Shown one piece after another: positions 32,041 through 39,395 of a stretch of 42,284 bases of DNA (position 1 is its first letter; each line of letters opens with the position of its first letter). The position numbers were made by a program, and so were the translations under genes. A model generated the notes under the pieces. It was not told the DNA's origin and made no database searches. It saw only the letters and a program-made list of their open reading frames with translations. Source of the DNA: Myxococcales bacterium (GTDB lineage Bacteria; Myxococcota_A; Polyangia; Polyangiales; Houyiibacteriaceae); the NCBI GenBank assembly GCA_019637115.1, contig JAHBWH010000059.1:1-42284 (forward strand). Direction: 5' to 3'.

Positions 32041-32154
32041 TCATTGGAGGGGGCACCACGGGCAGTTCTTGCTGTCCCCACGCGTGGGCGTGCCCTTCCA
32101 ACGGCAGTTGGCGTCCGCCAGCGATCGGCGGCCGAAATCCCGCCAATCCGCCAC
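32041..32154 (-). CDS. Possible 37-residue Cys/Trp-rich micro-protein
   Basis: A short minus-strand frame from GTG 32154 to TGA 32041 reads ADWRDFGRRSLADANCRW, then KGTPTRGDSKNCPWCPLQ. Third codon positions are about 80% G/C, and the three Cys with four Trp form a C-x(16)-C-x(2)-C pattern suggestive of metal binding. It could equally be the C-terminus of a decayed gene, since no ATG is present and GCGAGG lies directly against the GTG. It is on the same strand as, and upstream of, the acetyltransferase. Confidence 0.3.
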   Translation of the reverse strand: MADWRDFGRRSLADANCRWKGTPTRGDSKNCPWCPLQ

Positions 32155-32189
32155 CCTCGCGGGTCGTAAGTGTTCGGAATTATTGGGGC

Positions 32190-32205
32190 GCGTTCCCTGG
32201 AACGC
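32190..32205. promoter_or_regulatory. Perfect palindrome GCGTTCC-CT-GGAACGC
   Basis: 7-bp arms with a 2-bp centre, 46 bp before the start of the small protein at 32252, in an AT-richer stretch. It is a good operator candidate for the small gene, the divergent micro-ORF, or both. Confidence 0.4.
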
Positions 32206-32251
32206 CGCGTGCTCTGCACTCCCTCGCCGCGCGGCGGCGAGGAGGTCCGAG

Positions 32252-32494
32252 ATGAACGAGAAGAAGAGTCACAAGGTCGTGTTCGCGCTCACCGAGCGCC
32301 AAGGGAAGACGTATTGGATGCGGGTCGGCGTCGCGTGGCCGAACCGCGACGGCAGCCTGACGCTCCAGCTGGACGCGATCCCGATCAGCGGAAAGCTCCA
32401 GGTCCGCGAGCCGGAGGTCCGAGACGAGGCGCCGTGGGAGCCGCGCCGTCGCCCGAACTTCGAGCTGCCCGCGCAGCTCACCGGGAGCGACTGA
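32252..32494 (+). CDS. Small conserved hypothetical protein
   Basis: An 80-residue acidic-basic protein: MNEKKSHKVVFALTERQGKT, YWMRVGVAWPNRDGSLTLQL, DAIPISGKLQVREPEVRDE, then a proline/arginine tail. The W-x-R-V-G-x-A-W-x-N-R-D-G-S-L-T-L pattern recurs in small uncharacterised proteins of many proteobacteria and myxobacteria. It is likely a single beta sheet and cytoplasmic (no signal). ATG 32252 has GGAGG about 8 bp upstream. The function is unknown. Confidence 0.8.
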   Translation: MNEKKSHKVVFALTERQGKTYWMRVGVAWPNRDGSLTLQLDAIPISGKLQVREPEVRDEAPWEPRRRPNFELPAQLTGSD

Positions 32495-32700
32495 AGACAC
32501 GAGCCCGTCGTGCCAGCGCGCACGCGAGGTCCGGGTCGGGGCCCGAGCGCCGACCTCCTCGGGCCGGAGTCCCCCCTTTCCCTTTCGGGCTTGGGGACGA
32601 GGGGCTCGGGCCTCGACTCGGGCCTCGTCCCGTCGAGTCGGGGGCGTCGCGTCGTGCGACGCGCCTCCGCCGACTCTCGAGTCAGTCCAACACCAACCAC

Positions 32701-32745
32701 CCACCAACCAACCCCAACCAACCCCAACCAACCCCAACCAACCCA
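32701..32745 (+). repeat. 10-bp tandem repeat ACCCCAACCA in the leader of the HhH gene
   Basis: Three exact copies (32711-32740) with degenerate copies each side. On the plus strand nearly 70 bases before the ATG at 32759 contain almost only A and C, so the mRNA leader would be unstructured. Confidence 0.85.
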
Positions 32746-32758
32746 CCGAGGAACCCCC

Positions 32759-33103
32759 ATGAACACCCACACTCTGATCCGTTGCCTCTTCTCCGCCCTC
32801 TTCTCGCTCGGCCTGCTCATGACCGGGCCCGCGAGCGCGCAGGGGCCGGAGGACGACGACGTCGTCGAAGCCGAGGCCGCCCCCGCGCCCTCCGGTGCCC
32901 CAGTCGACCTGAACACCGCGACCGAGGCGCAGCTCGTGGCCCTCCCGGGCATCGGGCCCAGCAAGGCGCGCGCGATCATCGCCTACCGCGAGCAGCGCAC
33001 CTTCCGCCGGGTCGAGGAGCTGATGCGTGTGCGCGGGATCGGTCGCGGGACCTTCCGACAGCTCCGGGCGCACATCACGGTGTCCGCCGCCCCGCAGCGC
33101 TGA
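32759..33103 (+). CDS. Exported ComEA-like helix-hairpin-helix protein
   Basis: A 114-residue protein with a signal peptide (CLFSALFSLGLLMTGPASAQ, cleavage after ASA), an acidic linker, and one ComEA-type double helix-hairpin-helix domain: VDLNTATEAQLVALPGIGPS, KARAIIAYREQRTF, RRVEELMRVRGIGRGTF. Such domains bind DNA non-specifically; ComEA is the periplasmic DNA receptor for natural transformation. There is no membrane anchor beyond the signal, so it would be periplasmic. The start is fixed by the signal peptide, although the leader has no strong ribosome site. Its role in DNA uptake is inferred from the family. Confidence 0.88.
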   Translation: MNTHTLIRCLFSALFSLGLLMTGPASAQGPEDDDVVEAEAAPAPSGAPVDLNTATEAQLVALPGIGPSKARAIIAYREQRTFRRVEELMRVRGIGRGTFRQLRAHITVSAAPQR

Positions 33104-33114
33104 GCGTCGCGAGT

Positions 33115-33149
33115 GGCGCCCGCCGAGGCCGCGCGCCTCGGCGGGCGCC
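33115..33149 (+). terminator. Perfect 15-bp hairpin after the HhH gene
   Basis: Arms GGCGCCCGCCGAGGC and GCCTCGGCGGGCGCC with a 5-nt loop, 12 nt after the stop. There is no T-run, but the stem is very stable; it probably terminates the HhH transcript before the aminopeptidase. Confidence 0.65.
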
Positions 33150-33265
33150 CGTCGTGCGCCCTCTCACGGAGATGACCGAAAGGCCCGTGAGCGGGGCGCG
33201 AATCCCTCCTACGACCGGGGCAAAGCTTGAGAATCGCGGCATTTGGTGACAGTCTCGCGCCGCCT

Positions 33266-34735
33266 ATGCGTATTCAGCTCTCGTCGGACTCGCCCCTCGC
33301 CATCGACGCCGACCTCCTGGTGGTCGGGATCGCCAGCACCTCGAAGCGCTCGGTCGACGTCGACAAGATCGATCGCGCGCTCGGCGGCTCGCTCGCCGAC
33401 TGGTGGAAAGACGAGGGCTTCGAGGCGAAGCCGGGGCAGGTCTCGAAGCTCCCCGCGCGGGGCCGCATCAAGGCGCGCTGGGTGGTCTTCGTCGGCATCG
33501 GCGGCAAGGACGCCGTCGCCGACGCGCGTGGCCTCGCGCACGCCGCGACCAAGGCCTCGAGCCGCCAGAAGAGCGCCGCGCTCGTCCTGTCCGAGGTGAA
33601 CGTCGAGAGCGTGCGCGCGGCGGCCGAGGCCCTCGCGACGGGCGCCTACGAGTACACCACGTACAAGACCGGAGATCGCAAGCCGAAGGGGGGCCTGAGC
33701 AAGGCGTTCCTCGTCGGCGCGGACCCCAAGAGCAGCGAGCTCAAGGCCGCGCTCAAGGCGGGCAAGGTGGTCGCCGAGGCGGTGAACCTCGCGCGTGACC
33801 TCGTGAACGCGCCGCCCAACGACCTCCACCCCGTGACCTTCGCGGACATCTTCCGTGAGGAGGCGGAGAAGCTCGGCTTGCCGACGACGGTGTGGGGCAA
33901 GAAGGAGCTCGAGAAGGCGGGCATGAACCTCTTCTTGGCCGTCAACCGCGGCAGCGCGATCGAGCCGCGGATGGTGCATGTGGCCTACGAGCCCGAAGGC
34001 GCGACGCAGAAGGTCGCGTTCGTCGGCAAGGGGCTGACCTTCGACTCGGGCGGCCTCTGCATCAAGCCGCCGAAGTCGATGGACACGATGAAGTGCGACA
34101 TGGCGGGGGCCGCGGCGACCGTCGGGATCGTCTTGGCGGCGGCGAAGCTGAAGCTGCCCGTGGCGGTGCACGCGATCATCGGCTGCACCGAGAACATGAC
34201 GGGCGCGGCCGCATACCGGCCGGGTGACGTCTTCACGAGCCTCGACGGGAAGACCGTCGAGATCATCAACACCGACGCCGAGGGGCGGCTCGTGCTCGCG
34301 GACGTGCTCGCTTGGACTCGCGACACGCTCGCGCCCGACCTCATCATCGACCACGCGACGCTCACCGGCGCGTGCATGGTCGCGCTCGGCAACTACCGCG
34401 CGGCGCTCTACACGGCGGACGACGAGCTCGCGAAGGCGTACGACGCCGCGGCGGGCGCGGCCGACGAGAAGTTCTGGCGCATGCCCCTCGACGAGGATCT
34501 CCGGTCGACGCTCGACTCGTCGATCGCCGACCTCAAGCACGTCGGCGGGCCCTACGGCGGCTCGATCACGGCGGCGCTCTTCCTCAAGGAGTTCGTCGGC
34601 AAGTCGCGCTGGATGCACCTCGACATCGCGGGCCCCGCGTTCCTCGACGGCAGCCACGGGCGCATGCCACGCGGCGGCACGGGCTTCGGCGTCGCCACTG
34701 CGGTGCGCTACCTCGAGTCACTCGCAGGAGCATGA
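33266..34735 (+). CDS. pepA: Leucyl aminopeptidase (M17 family)
   Basis: A 489-residue cytosolic metallo-exopeptidase that removes N-terminal residues, preferring Leu, with two divalent metal ions. Motifs include AFVGKGLTFDSGGLCIKP (catalytic Lys and metal Asp near 255-260), MDTMKCDMAGAAATVG, and the family signature NTDAEGRLVLADVL (335-348). The N-terminal Macro-like domain is present (DADLLVVGIAS). ATG 33266 begins the first beta strand. Length matches the family. The gene for the EF-hand membrane protein starts at the last base of its stop. Confidence 0.96.
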   Translation: MRIQLSSDSPLAIDADLLVVGIASTSKRSVDVDKIDRALGGSLADWWKDEGFEAKPGQVSKLPARGRIKARWVVFVGIGGKDAVADARGLAHAATKASSRQKSAALVLSEVNVESVRAAAEALATGAYEYTTYKTGDRKPKGGLSKAFLVGADPKSSELKAALKAGKVVAEAVNLARDLVNAPPNDLHPVTFADIFREEAEKLGLPTTVWGKKELEKAGMNLFLAVNRGSAIEPRMVHVAYEPEGATQKVAFVGKGLTFDSGGLCIKPPKSMDTMKCDMAGAAATVGIVLAAAKLKLPVAVHAIIGCTENMTGAAAYRPGDVFTSLDGKTVEIINTDAEGRLVLADVLAWTRDTLAPDLIIDHATLTGACMVALGNYRAALYTADDELAKAYDAAAGAADEKFWRMPLDEDLRSTLDSSIADLKHVGGPYGGSITAALFLKEFVGKSRWMHLDIAGPAFLDGSHGRMPRGGTGFGVATAVRYLESLAGA

Positions 34736-35526
34736 TGCGACGACGCACCGCGTCTGTCCTGGTCGCGGTGACGTCGAGACGATTCGGAGTGGCGCTCCTC
34801 GTGCTCGCGGTCCTCGGCGCCGTAGCGCTGTCTGGGCTGCAGCCGTCGACGGCCGAGGCGCACCTCGGGCACGTCGTGCTCCGCGCCGAGCGCTACCTGA
34901 AGCTCGACGTCGGGCCCCAGAGCGCGCGCTTCGTGGTTTCACTCACCCTCGGCGCCGACGAGACCGTCCGCGTGTTGGTGGCCGCCGACGCCGACGAAGA
35001 CGGCGAAGTCACGCCCTCCGAGGCCGAGGCCTACGTGCTCGAGTGGGGGAGGGCGCTATCCGAGGAGCTCCTCTTCGAGCTCGACGGGGAGCCGTTCGGG
35101 TTGGACTTCTCGGAGCCGTGGCTCGATCCGCTCGGGCCGACGGTGCCGGCGCCGTCGATGGCGGAGTCGCTCTCGGGCGTCGTCGAGCTCGTGGCGATGA
35201 TTCCGCTCGACGGGGGACGCCACATCCTCCGCTGGCGTGATCGGATGGACGTCTCGCGCTTCGATCGGACCGACGTCGTGGTCAGCGCGCAGCCGGGGGT
35301 GACGCTCCACGCGGTCGGTCCGAGCGAGCACCCGAGCGACCTCGACGAGCGCTTCGCGTACGCGTCGCACGACGTGCCGGAGGTGGTCACGGCGATCGTC
35401 GAGGTGGCGGGGCTCTCGCCCATCGAGCGCGCGCTCGTCTTCGTCGCGGTCGGCCTGACGGCGATGCTCGTCGTCGCCGCGTGGATCGCGCTCGCGCTGC
35501 GACGACGCCGAGGCGACGCGGCGTGA
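34735..35526 (+). CDS. Exported membrane protein with one EF-hand
   Basis: A 263-residue protein: a basic N-terminus and hydrophobic segment (FGVALLVLAVLGAVALSGL), an extracytoplasmic beta-rich domain, and a C-terminal membrane helix (FVAVGLTAMLVVAAWIALAL) followed by a positive RRRRGD tail. A canonical 12-residue EF-hand loop DADEDGEVTPSE (85-96) with Asp at 1, 3 and 5, Gly at 6 and Glu at 12 predicts Ca2+ binding. Either ATG (34732 or 34735) is possible; AGGAG spacing favours 34735. The AHLGHVVLRAERYLKLDV opening resembles the ectodomain of some HupE/UreJ-like proteins, only weakly. It is translationally coupled to pepA. Confidence 0.75.
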   Translation: MRRRTASVLVAVTSRRFGVALLVLAVLGAVALSGLQPSTAEAHLGHVVLRAERYLKLDVGPQSARFVVSLTLGADETVRVLVAADADEDGEVTPSEAEAYVLEWGRALSEELLFELDGEPFGLDFSEPWLDPLGPTVPAPSMAESLSGVVELVAMIPLDGGRHILRWRDRMDVSRFDRTDVVVSAQPGVTLHAVGPSEHPSDLDERFAYASHDVPEVVTAIVEVAGLSPIERALVFVAVGLTAMLVVAAWIALALRRRRGDAA

Positions 35527-35590
35527 TGGATCTGCTTCGCATCCGTTCGCTCGAGTCGGGGCGCGTCACGTCTCGAGCGAACGCGGGACG

Positions 35591-36286
35591 TCAGCTCCGA
35601 CCGTACACCGGCACGATCGCGCCGCGAGAGGTGGCGTTCTCCGGCGAGGCGAGGAAGACGACCGTCTGGGCGACGTCCTCGACCTTCGGCCATCGCGCGA
35701 AATCTGCATCTGGCATCGCGCCGCGGTTCGCGGGTGTGTCGAGGATCGAAGGCGCGATCGCGTTCACCCAGATGTCCCGCGGCGCGAGCTCCTCGGCGAG
35801 CGCCAGCGTGAGCGTCGCGACCGCGCCCTTGCTCGCGGCGTAGGCGGCGAGATCGGCCGTGGGGACGAGCGCGGGCTTGGCCGTCACGTTCACGAGGCGA
35901 CCGCCGCCGCTCATGTGGCGGCTCGCGGCGCGGCAGCAGAGCCACGCGGTGGTCACGTTCATCGCGAGCATGCGCTGGAGATCGGCGAGCGAGGCCTCCC
36001 CGATGGGGCCCCACACGAAGCCTCCCGCGACGTGGACGCTGGCCCAGAGGCCCTCACCGACGTGCGAATAAAACGCCTCGACGGCCGCCTCGTCCGTGAG
36101 GTCGACCCCCCGCGCCACGCGTGCGCCCGCCGCCTCCGCCGCTTCCGCGTCGGCCTCGTCGAAGGCGGGCACGTGCACGGCGGCGCCGCGCGCGACGAGC
36201 GCTCGTACGACCGCGCGACCCAGCGCGCCGCCGCCGCCGGTGACGACGACGGCCTTCGACTCGAAGCTCGGGGACGTGGCGCTCAT
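35591..36286 (-). CDS. Short-chain dehydrogenase/reductase with altered active site
   Basis: A 231-residue Rossmann-fold SDR. The cofactor loop is VVVTGGGGALGRAVV (GxxxGxG), and the catalytic Tyr/Lys pair is in YAASK. Two usual residues differ: the position 13 before the Tyr, normally catalytic Ser, is Ala (NVTAKPALVP; a Thr lies one further), and the NxAG motif reads HVAGG. VNAIAPSILDTPANR is the usual post-catalytic loop. It may still act as an oxidoreductase using another residue, as in some divergent SDRs, or may only bind nucleotide. It lies 19 bp downstream of the gene ending at 36306 and probably forms an operon with it. Confidence 0.9.
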   Translation of the reverse strand: MSATSPSFESKAVVVTGGGGALGRAVVRALVARGAAVHVPAFDEADAEAAEAAGARVARGVDLTDEAAVEAFYSHVGEGLWASVHVAGGFVWGPIGEASLADLQRMLAMNVTTAWLCCRAASRHMSGGGRLVNVTAKPALVPTADLAAYAASKGAVATLTLALAEELAPRDIWVNAIAPSILDTPANRGAMPDADFARWPKVEDVAQTVVFLASPENATSRGAIVPVYGRS

Positions 36287-36305
36287 CGTGGCCCTCCGCG
36301 CGGGG

Positions 36306-37001
36306 TCAGCTCGCCTTGCGCTTGGCCTCGCCGAGCTCGGCCTTGGCGTCGGGGATGATGGTGTCGAGCTCCTCGCGGAGCTGCGAGAGGAGCTGTAGGA
36401 GCTGCTTGGCGCGCGCCTCGTCGATGCCCTCGACCTGCTGGAGGAGGGCCTCCAGGCGGCGCGTCGCCGAGCGGGTCTTTTCGAGCGCTTCGACCCTCTC
36501 GGCGCCCTCGGGCTTGGGGAAGAAGAGCGGGTCGAAGGTGCGGCGCAGCACCGCGACCGGCGTCTGGTCGTCGAAGACCGCCTGCTTGAGCTCGCTGACG
36601 CGATCGTCTTCGTAGTCGTCGGTCTCTCCGTCGTTCGCCGGCTCGGTCCCGCGGAGGGCCTTGGCGAAGTACTCGACCGCGTCGACGGTCGGGATCGGTT
36701 GGGCGAGCCCGTCGCGCGCGAGGACCTGCGGCGCGTGCTCGCGGACGACGGAGTAGCTGCCCGTGAGCTTGTCGACCGTGGCCTTGGTCAGCAGGAGCTC
36801 GCTCTGGCAGTAGGTGTGGAAGTCCGGGTAACCCCATTGGTGGAAGAGCTCGCCGGCGCGCACCTCGACGAGGGCTTCGGCCATCTCCACCCAGGATCGC
36901 TTGAAATTGCGGGCGCGCCGCACGAGCTCGAGCCGGATCTTGTCGGCGCCGCGGGCCTCGAGCTCTTCGCGGAGCTCGTCCAATCGATCATGTGTCGCCA
37001 T
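36306..37001 (-). CDS. Hypothetical protein with HTH-like N-terminus and coiled-coil ends
   Basis: A 231-residue cytoplasmic, highly charged protein. After MATHDRLDELREELEARG, a region WVEMAEALVEVRAGELFHQW then GYPDFHTYCQSELLLTKATV resembles the small helical, HTH-like domain of KfrA/phage-type proteins (a W-x-x-x-G-[YF]-x-[ST][FV] start and a CxxELxL-x-[RK]-x-T-[AV] helix). The C-terminal 60 residues are coiled coil (ALEKTRSATRRLEALLQQVE, then LLQLLSQLREELDTII). DNA binding is possible but not shown. ATG 37001 is the only sensible start. The SDR follows on the same strand. Confidence 0.72.
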   Translation of the reverse strand: MATHDRLDELREELEARGADKIRLELVRRARNFKRSWVEMAEALVEVRAGELFHQWGYPDFHTYCQSELLLTKATVDKLTGSYSVVREHAPQVLARDGLAQPIPTVDAVEYFAKALRGTEPANDGETDDYEDDRVSELKQAVFDDQTPVAVLRRTFDPLFFPKPEGAERVEALEKTRSATRRLEALLQQVEGIDEARAKQLLQLLSQLREELDTIIPDAKAELGEAKRKAS

Positions 37002-37074
37002 GGGCGGGCGACCATAGCACCCTCGACGGGCGGCGCAGTGGGTCACGAGTGCCCCCACCCCGAACCCGCGACGA

Positions 37075-38283
37075 TCACTCGTCGCGGCTGGCGTTCGCGC
37101 AGCGGTCGAGCCCTTCGGCGATGAACGCCCAGACCTCGTCCGACTCGAAGACCTCGGCGTGGCCGAGCGGGAAGCCGGCGCGTCGCTGCACCTCTTCTTG
37201 CGCCTCGGCCCGAAGCTGGCTGACGAGCGGGACGACGCCGTCGGACGCGCGCCCGTTCTCGTAGAGGAAGACCAGATCTCGCTGGGCGTGGCGGGGGCCG
37301 GGGAGCGCGAAGAGCCGGGAGAGGAAGGGGCCGTCGGGGACGAGATCGCGCCAAGCGGGCGCGACGGCGGGGGACCAAGACACGCCGAAGGCGGCGCTCG
37401 GGACCCCGCCGAAGGGGGTGGCGACGGTGGTCAAGCCACGCACGAAGGAGTCGTCGTCGTAGCGCCCGAGCATCGCGCGCGCTGCGAGGCCGCCCATGCT
37501 GTGCGCGACCACGCAGAGGCGCGAGAGCTCGTATCGCGCGTAGAGCTCGTCGAGGCTCCGGGCGAGCCACTCGGCGACCAGATCGACGGGGAGCCCGGTC
37601 GGGTAGCTCGCGATCCAGGGTTGGTAGCGAGCGCGATCGAGGCGGTCGATCCACGGCGCGAGCTGGCTCGCGTGACCGCCGATGCCGTAGATGAAGAGGA
37701 CGGGGGTGCGGTCGGGATCCCACGGCTCGACGAAGAAGATGCCCATGGGGTAGCGGCGCGGCCAGCGCAGCGGCTGGAAGATGCCGTACTCCCCCGACTC
37801 GGGGCCGAAGCGCGGGTCGTCGAGGTCGACGACGACCCCCAGCTCGTACTCGCGCCGCAGGACCGCGTCGCGAGAGGGCTCTTCGGCGCGCTCGTCGACC
37901 TCGAGCGCGAGAGGTGCGCCGCTCCATCGGGTCGGCGGCGCCCACCACTCGCCCGCGTCGAGGGCGAGATCGCCGTTCTCGTCGACGAAGGTGACGACGT
38001 GATAGCGCGCCCGCGGCACCGAGAAGTGGAAGTCGCCCGGCGCGAAGAGGACGGAGCGTGAGACGATCTCGTCGGGGGCGTTGCGTGAGCGCGCGGGTCG
38101 GAGGAGCTGCACGACGAGCGTCGCTCCCTCCTCCACCGCCGCGCGCGCCTCCTCACCGAGCGTGACGCGACCCTCGACGGCCACGTAGCGATCGAGCTTC
38201 GACGCCTGACGACGCAGGGTCTGGAGTCGGTAACAACCGACGACCCCGGCGAGGAGCAAGAGCGCGAAGGCGGCGCGACGCAC
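37075..38283 (-). CDS. Lipase-like alpha/beta-hydrolase lipoprotein
   Basis: A 402-residue predicted lipoprotein: signal peptide RRAAFALLLLAGVVGC with Cys17 as the lipidation site; GTG 38283 is the start. After a roughly 140-residue N-terminal beta domain that contains a Ca-binding-like DENGDLALDAGE loop (101-112), an alpha/beta-hydrolase domain begins with VLFIYGIGGHASQLAPW (oxyanion loop). The nucleophile elbow is VVAHSMGGLAARAM (Ser262). Asp in ASDGVVPLVSQ and His in FPLGHAEVF complete a likely triad. This is the lipase class-2/PGAP1-like group; an acyl ester in the envelope is the likely substrate, unproven. Confidence 0.88.
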   Translation of the reverse strand: MRRAAFALLLLAGVVGCYRLQTLRRQASKLDRYVAVEGRVTLGEEARAAVEEGATLVVQLLRPARSRNAPDEIVSRSVLFAPGDFHFSVPRARYHVVTFVDENGDLALDAGEWWAPPTRWSGAPLALEVDERAEEPSRDAVLRREYELGVVVDLDDPRFGPESGEYGIFQPLRWPRRYPMGIFFVEPWDPDRTPVLFIYGIGGHASQLAPWIDRLDRARYQPWIASYPTGLPVDLVAEWLARSLDELYARYELSRLCVVAHSMGGLAARAMLGRYDDDSFVRGLTTVATPFGGVPSAAFGVSWSPAVAPAWRDLVPDGPFLSRLFALPGPRHAQRDLVFLYENGRASDGVVPLVSQLRAEAQEEVQRRAGFPLGHAEVFESDEVWAFIAEGLDRCANASRDE

Positions 38284-38304
38284 GCCGCAGCGTAGCAGGT
38301 GCGC

Positions 38305-39138
38305 TCAAGCGCGGGCGGCGGCGGCGGCGAGCTCGACGGGGTCGTGCGCGCAGAAGATGTGCACGCCCTCGTCGCGCGCGCGCAGCTCGCGCAGCCGCTC
38401 GCGGTTGGCCTCCATGGCCCCGCGGTCGAGCGCGGCGAGCCGCTCGAAGGCGGCGATCCCCGCGGGCGCCCACGGTTCGCGCGCGAGCCGCCCGTGGAAG
38501 AAGTAGGCGTCGCCAGCGTGGAGCGTCCAGGCGTCCGTCCCGTCTGCGGCCGCGACCGCGACCCCTGCGTGGCCGCGCGTGTGCCCGGTGAGCGGGACGA
38601 GGAGGAGCTCCGGGGGCAGGCCGTCGAGCTGGCGGACGGCGGGGAAACCCTTCCACGCCTCTCCGGCGGGCTCGTACGTCGCCCAGTCGGGCCCGTGTGC
38701 CCATTGCGCGCTCCGGTAGCGCCGGCGCTCGGCGGCGGTCTGAGGTCGGAGCGCGGCGTCGTGCTCGGCCGCCAGGAGGTGGACCTTGGCCTTCGGGAAG
38801 TCCGCCAGCCCGCCGGCGTGGTCGAGGTCGAGGTGGGTCAGGACGACGTGGCGGACGTCCTCGGGGCGGTGACCGAGCGCGCGGATCCTCGCGACCGCGG
38901 TGCCGAGGGGATCTTGGTTCCAGCGCAGGAGATGGCGCGCGGGCCCGAGCCGCCGGGCGGGATCGGCCAGGTCCGCGGTGCCGAAGCCCGTGTCGATGAG
39001 CACGAGGCCGTGGGCGTCCGTCTCGATCAGGAGGCAGTGGCAGACGAGGGTGCCAGTCTCGAAGAGGTGGCCGTCGCCCTGAATCAGCCGGCGGGCGAAG
39101 GGGCACATCGTGCCGCAGTCGAGGTGGTGCAGTCGCAT
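38305..39138 (-). CDS. Metallo-beta-lactamase fold hydrolase
   Basis: A 277-residue MBL-fold metallohydrolase. The metal motif THLDLDHAGG (101-110) has Asp in place of the second His of HxHxDH, as in some lactonase-like groups. Further ligands are VPLTGHTRGHAG, HAGDAYF and the final FCAHDP. An N-terminal Cys-containing DCGTMCPFARR segment is conserved in this subfamily. ATG 39138 fits the first beta strand. It lies 21 bp downstream of the lipase-like gene, on the same strand. The substrate (lactone, thioester or other) is unknown. Confidence 0.88.
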   Translation of the reverse strand: MRLHHLDCGTMCPFARRLIQGDGHLFETGTLVCHCLLIETDAHGLVLIDTGFGTADLADPARRLGPARHLLRWNQDPLGTAVARIRALGHRPEDVRHVVLTHLDLDHAGGLADFPKAKVHLLAAEHDAALRPQTAAERRRYRSAQWAHGPDWATYEPAGEAWKGFPAVRQLDGLPPELLLVPLTGHTRGHAGVAVAAADGTDAWTLHAGDAYFFHGRLAREPWAPAGIAAFERLAALDRGAMEANRERLRELRARDEGVHIFCAHDPVELAAAAARA

Positions 39139-39195
39139 CGCCCCTGGCGTAGCAGGCTGTCGCCCGATGGGCAGTCGGGCATCGGGTTGGGGGCC

Positions 39196-39231
39196 GAGTC
39201 CGAGTCTGAGTCCGAGCTCGAGTCCGGATCC
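39196..39231 (+). repeat. Degenerate hexamer array GAGTCC
   Basis: About six head-to-tail copies of a 6-bp unit (GAGTCC, with GAGTCT, GAGCTC and GGATCC variants) in the divergent gap between the MBL gene and the FadL-type gene. Confidence 0.6.
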
Positions 39232-39395
39232 GCCCGGATCCGAGCGCGGGCCTGGTCGGCGTGGAGGGGCCGGCGGACGGGGCGGAGGCGGGAAAGAAGC
39301 ACGCTCATGCTGCGCTTTGCCCACCTTTGCGCGCAGCTGAGGTATGGTCTGCGCGTCGCCCCGGGGGGCGCAGCTCGAAGAAGGGGACTTTGGAG

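Noticed and set aside
39317-39348. Promoter upstream of the FadL-type gene (TTGCCC / TATGGT)
   Set aside because: The spacing is 20 bp and both hexamers are weak.
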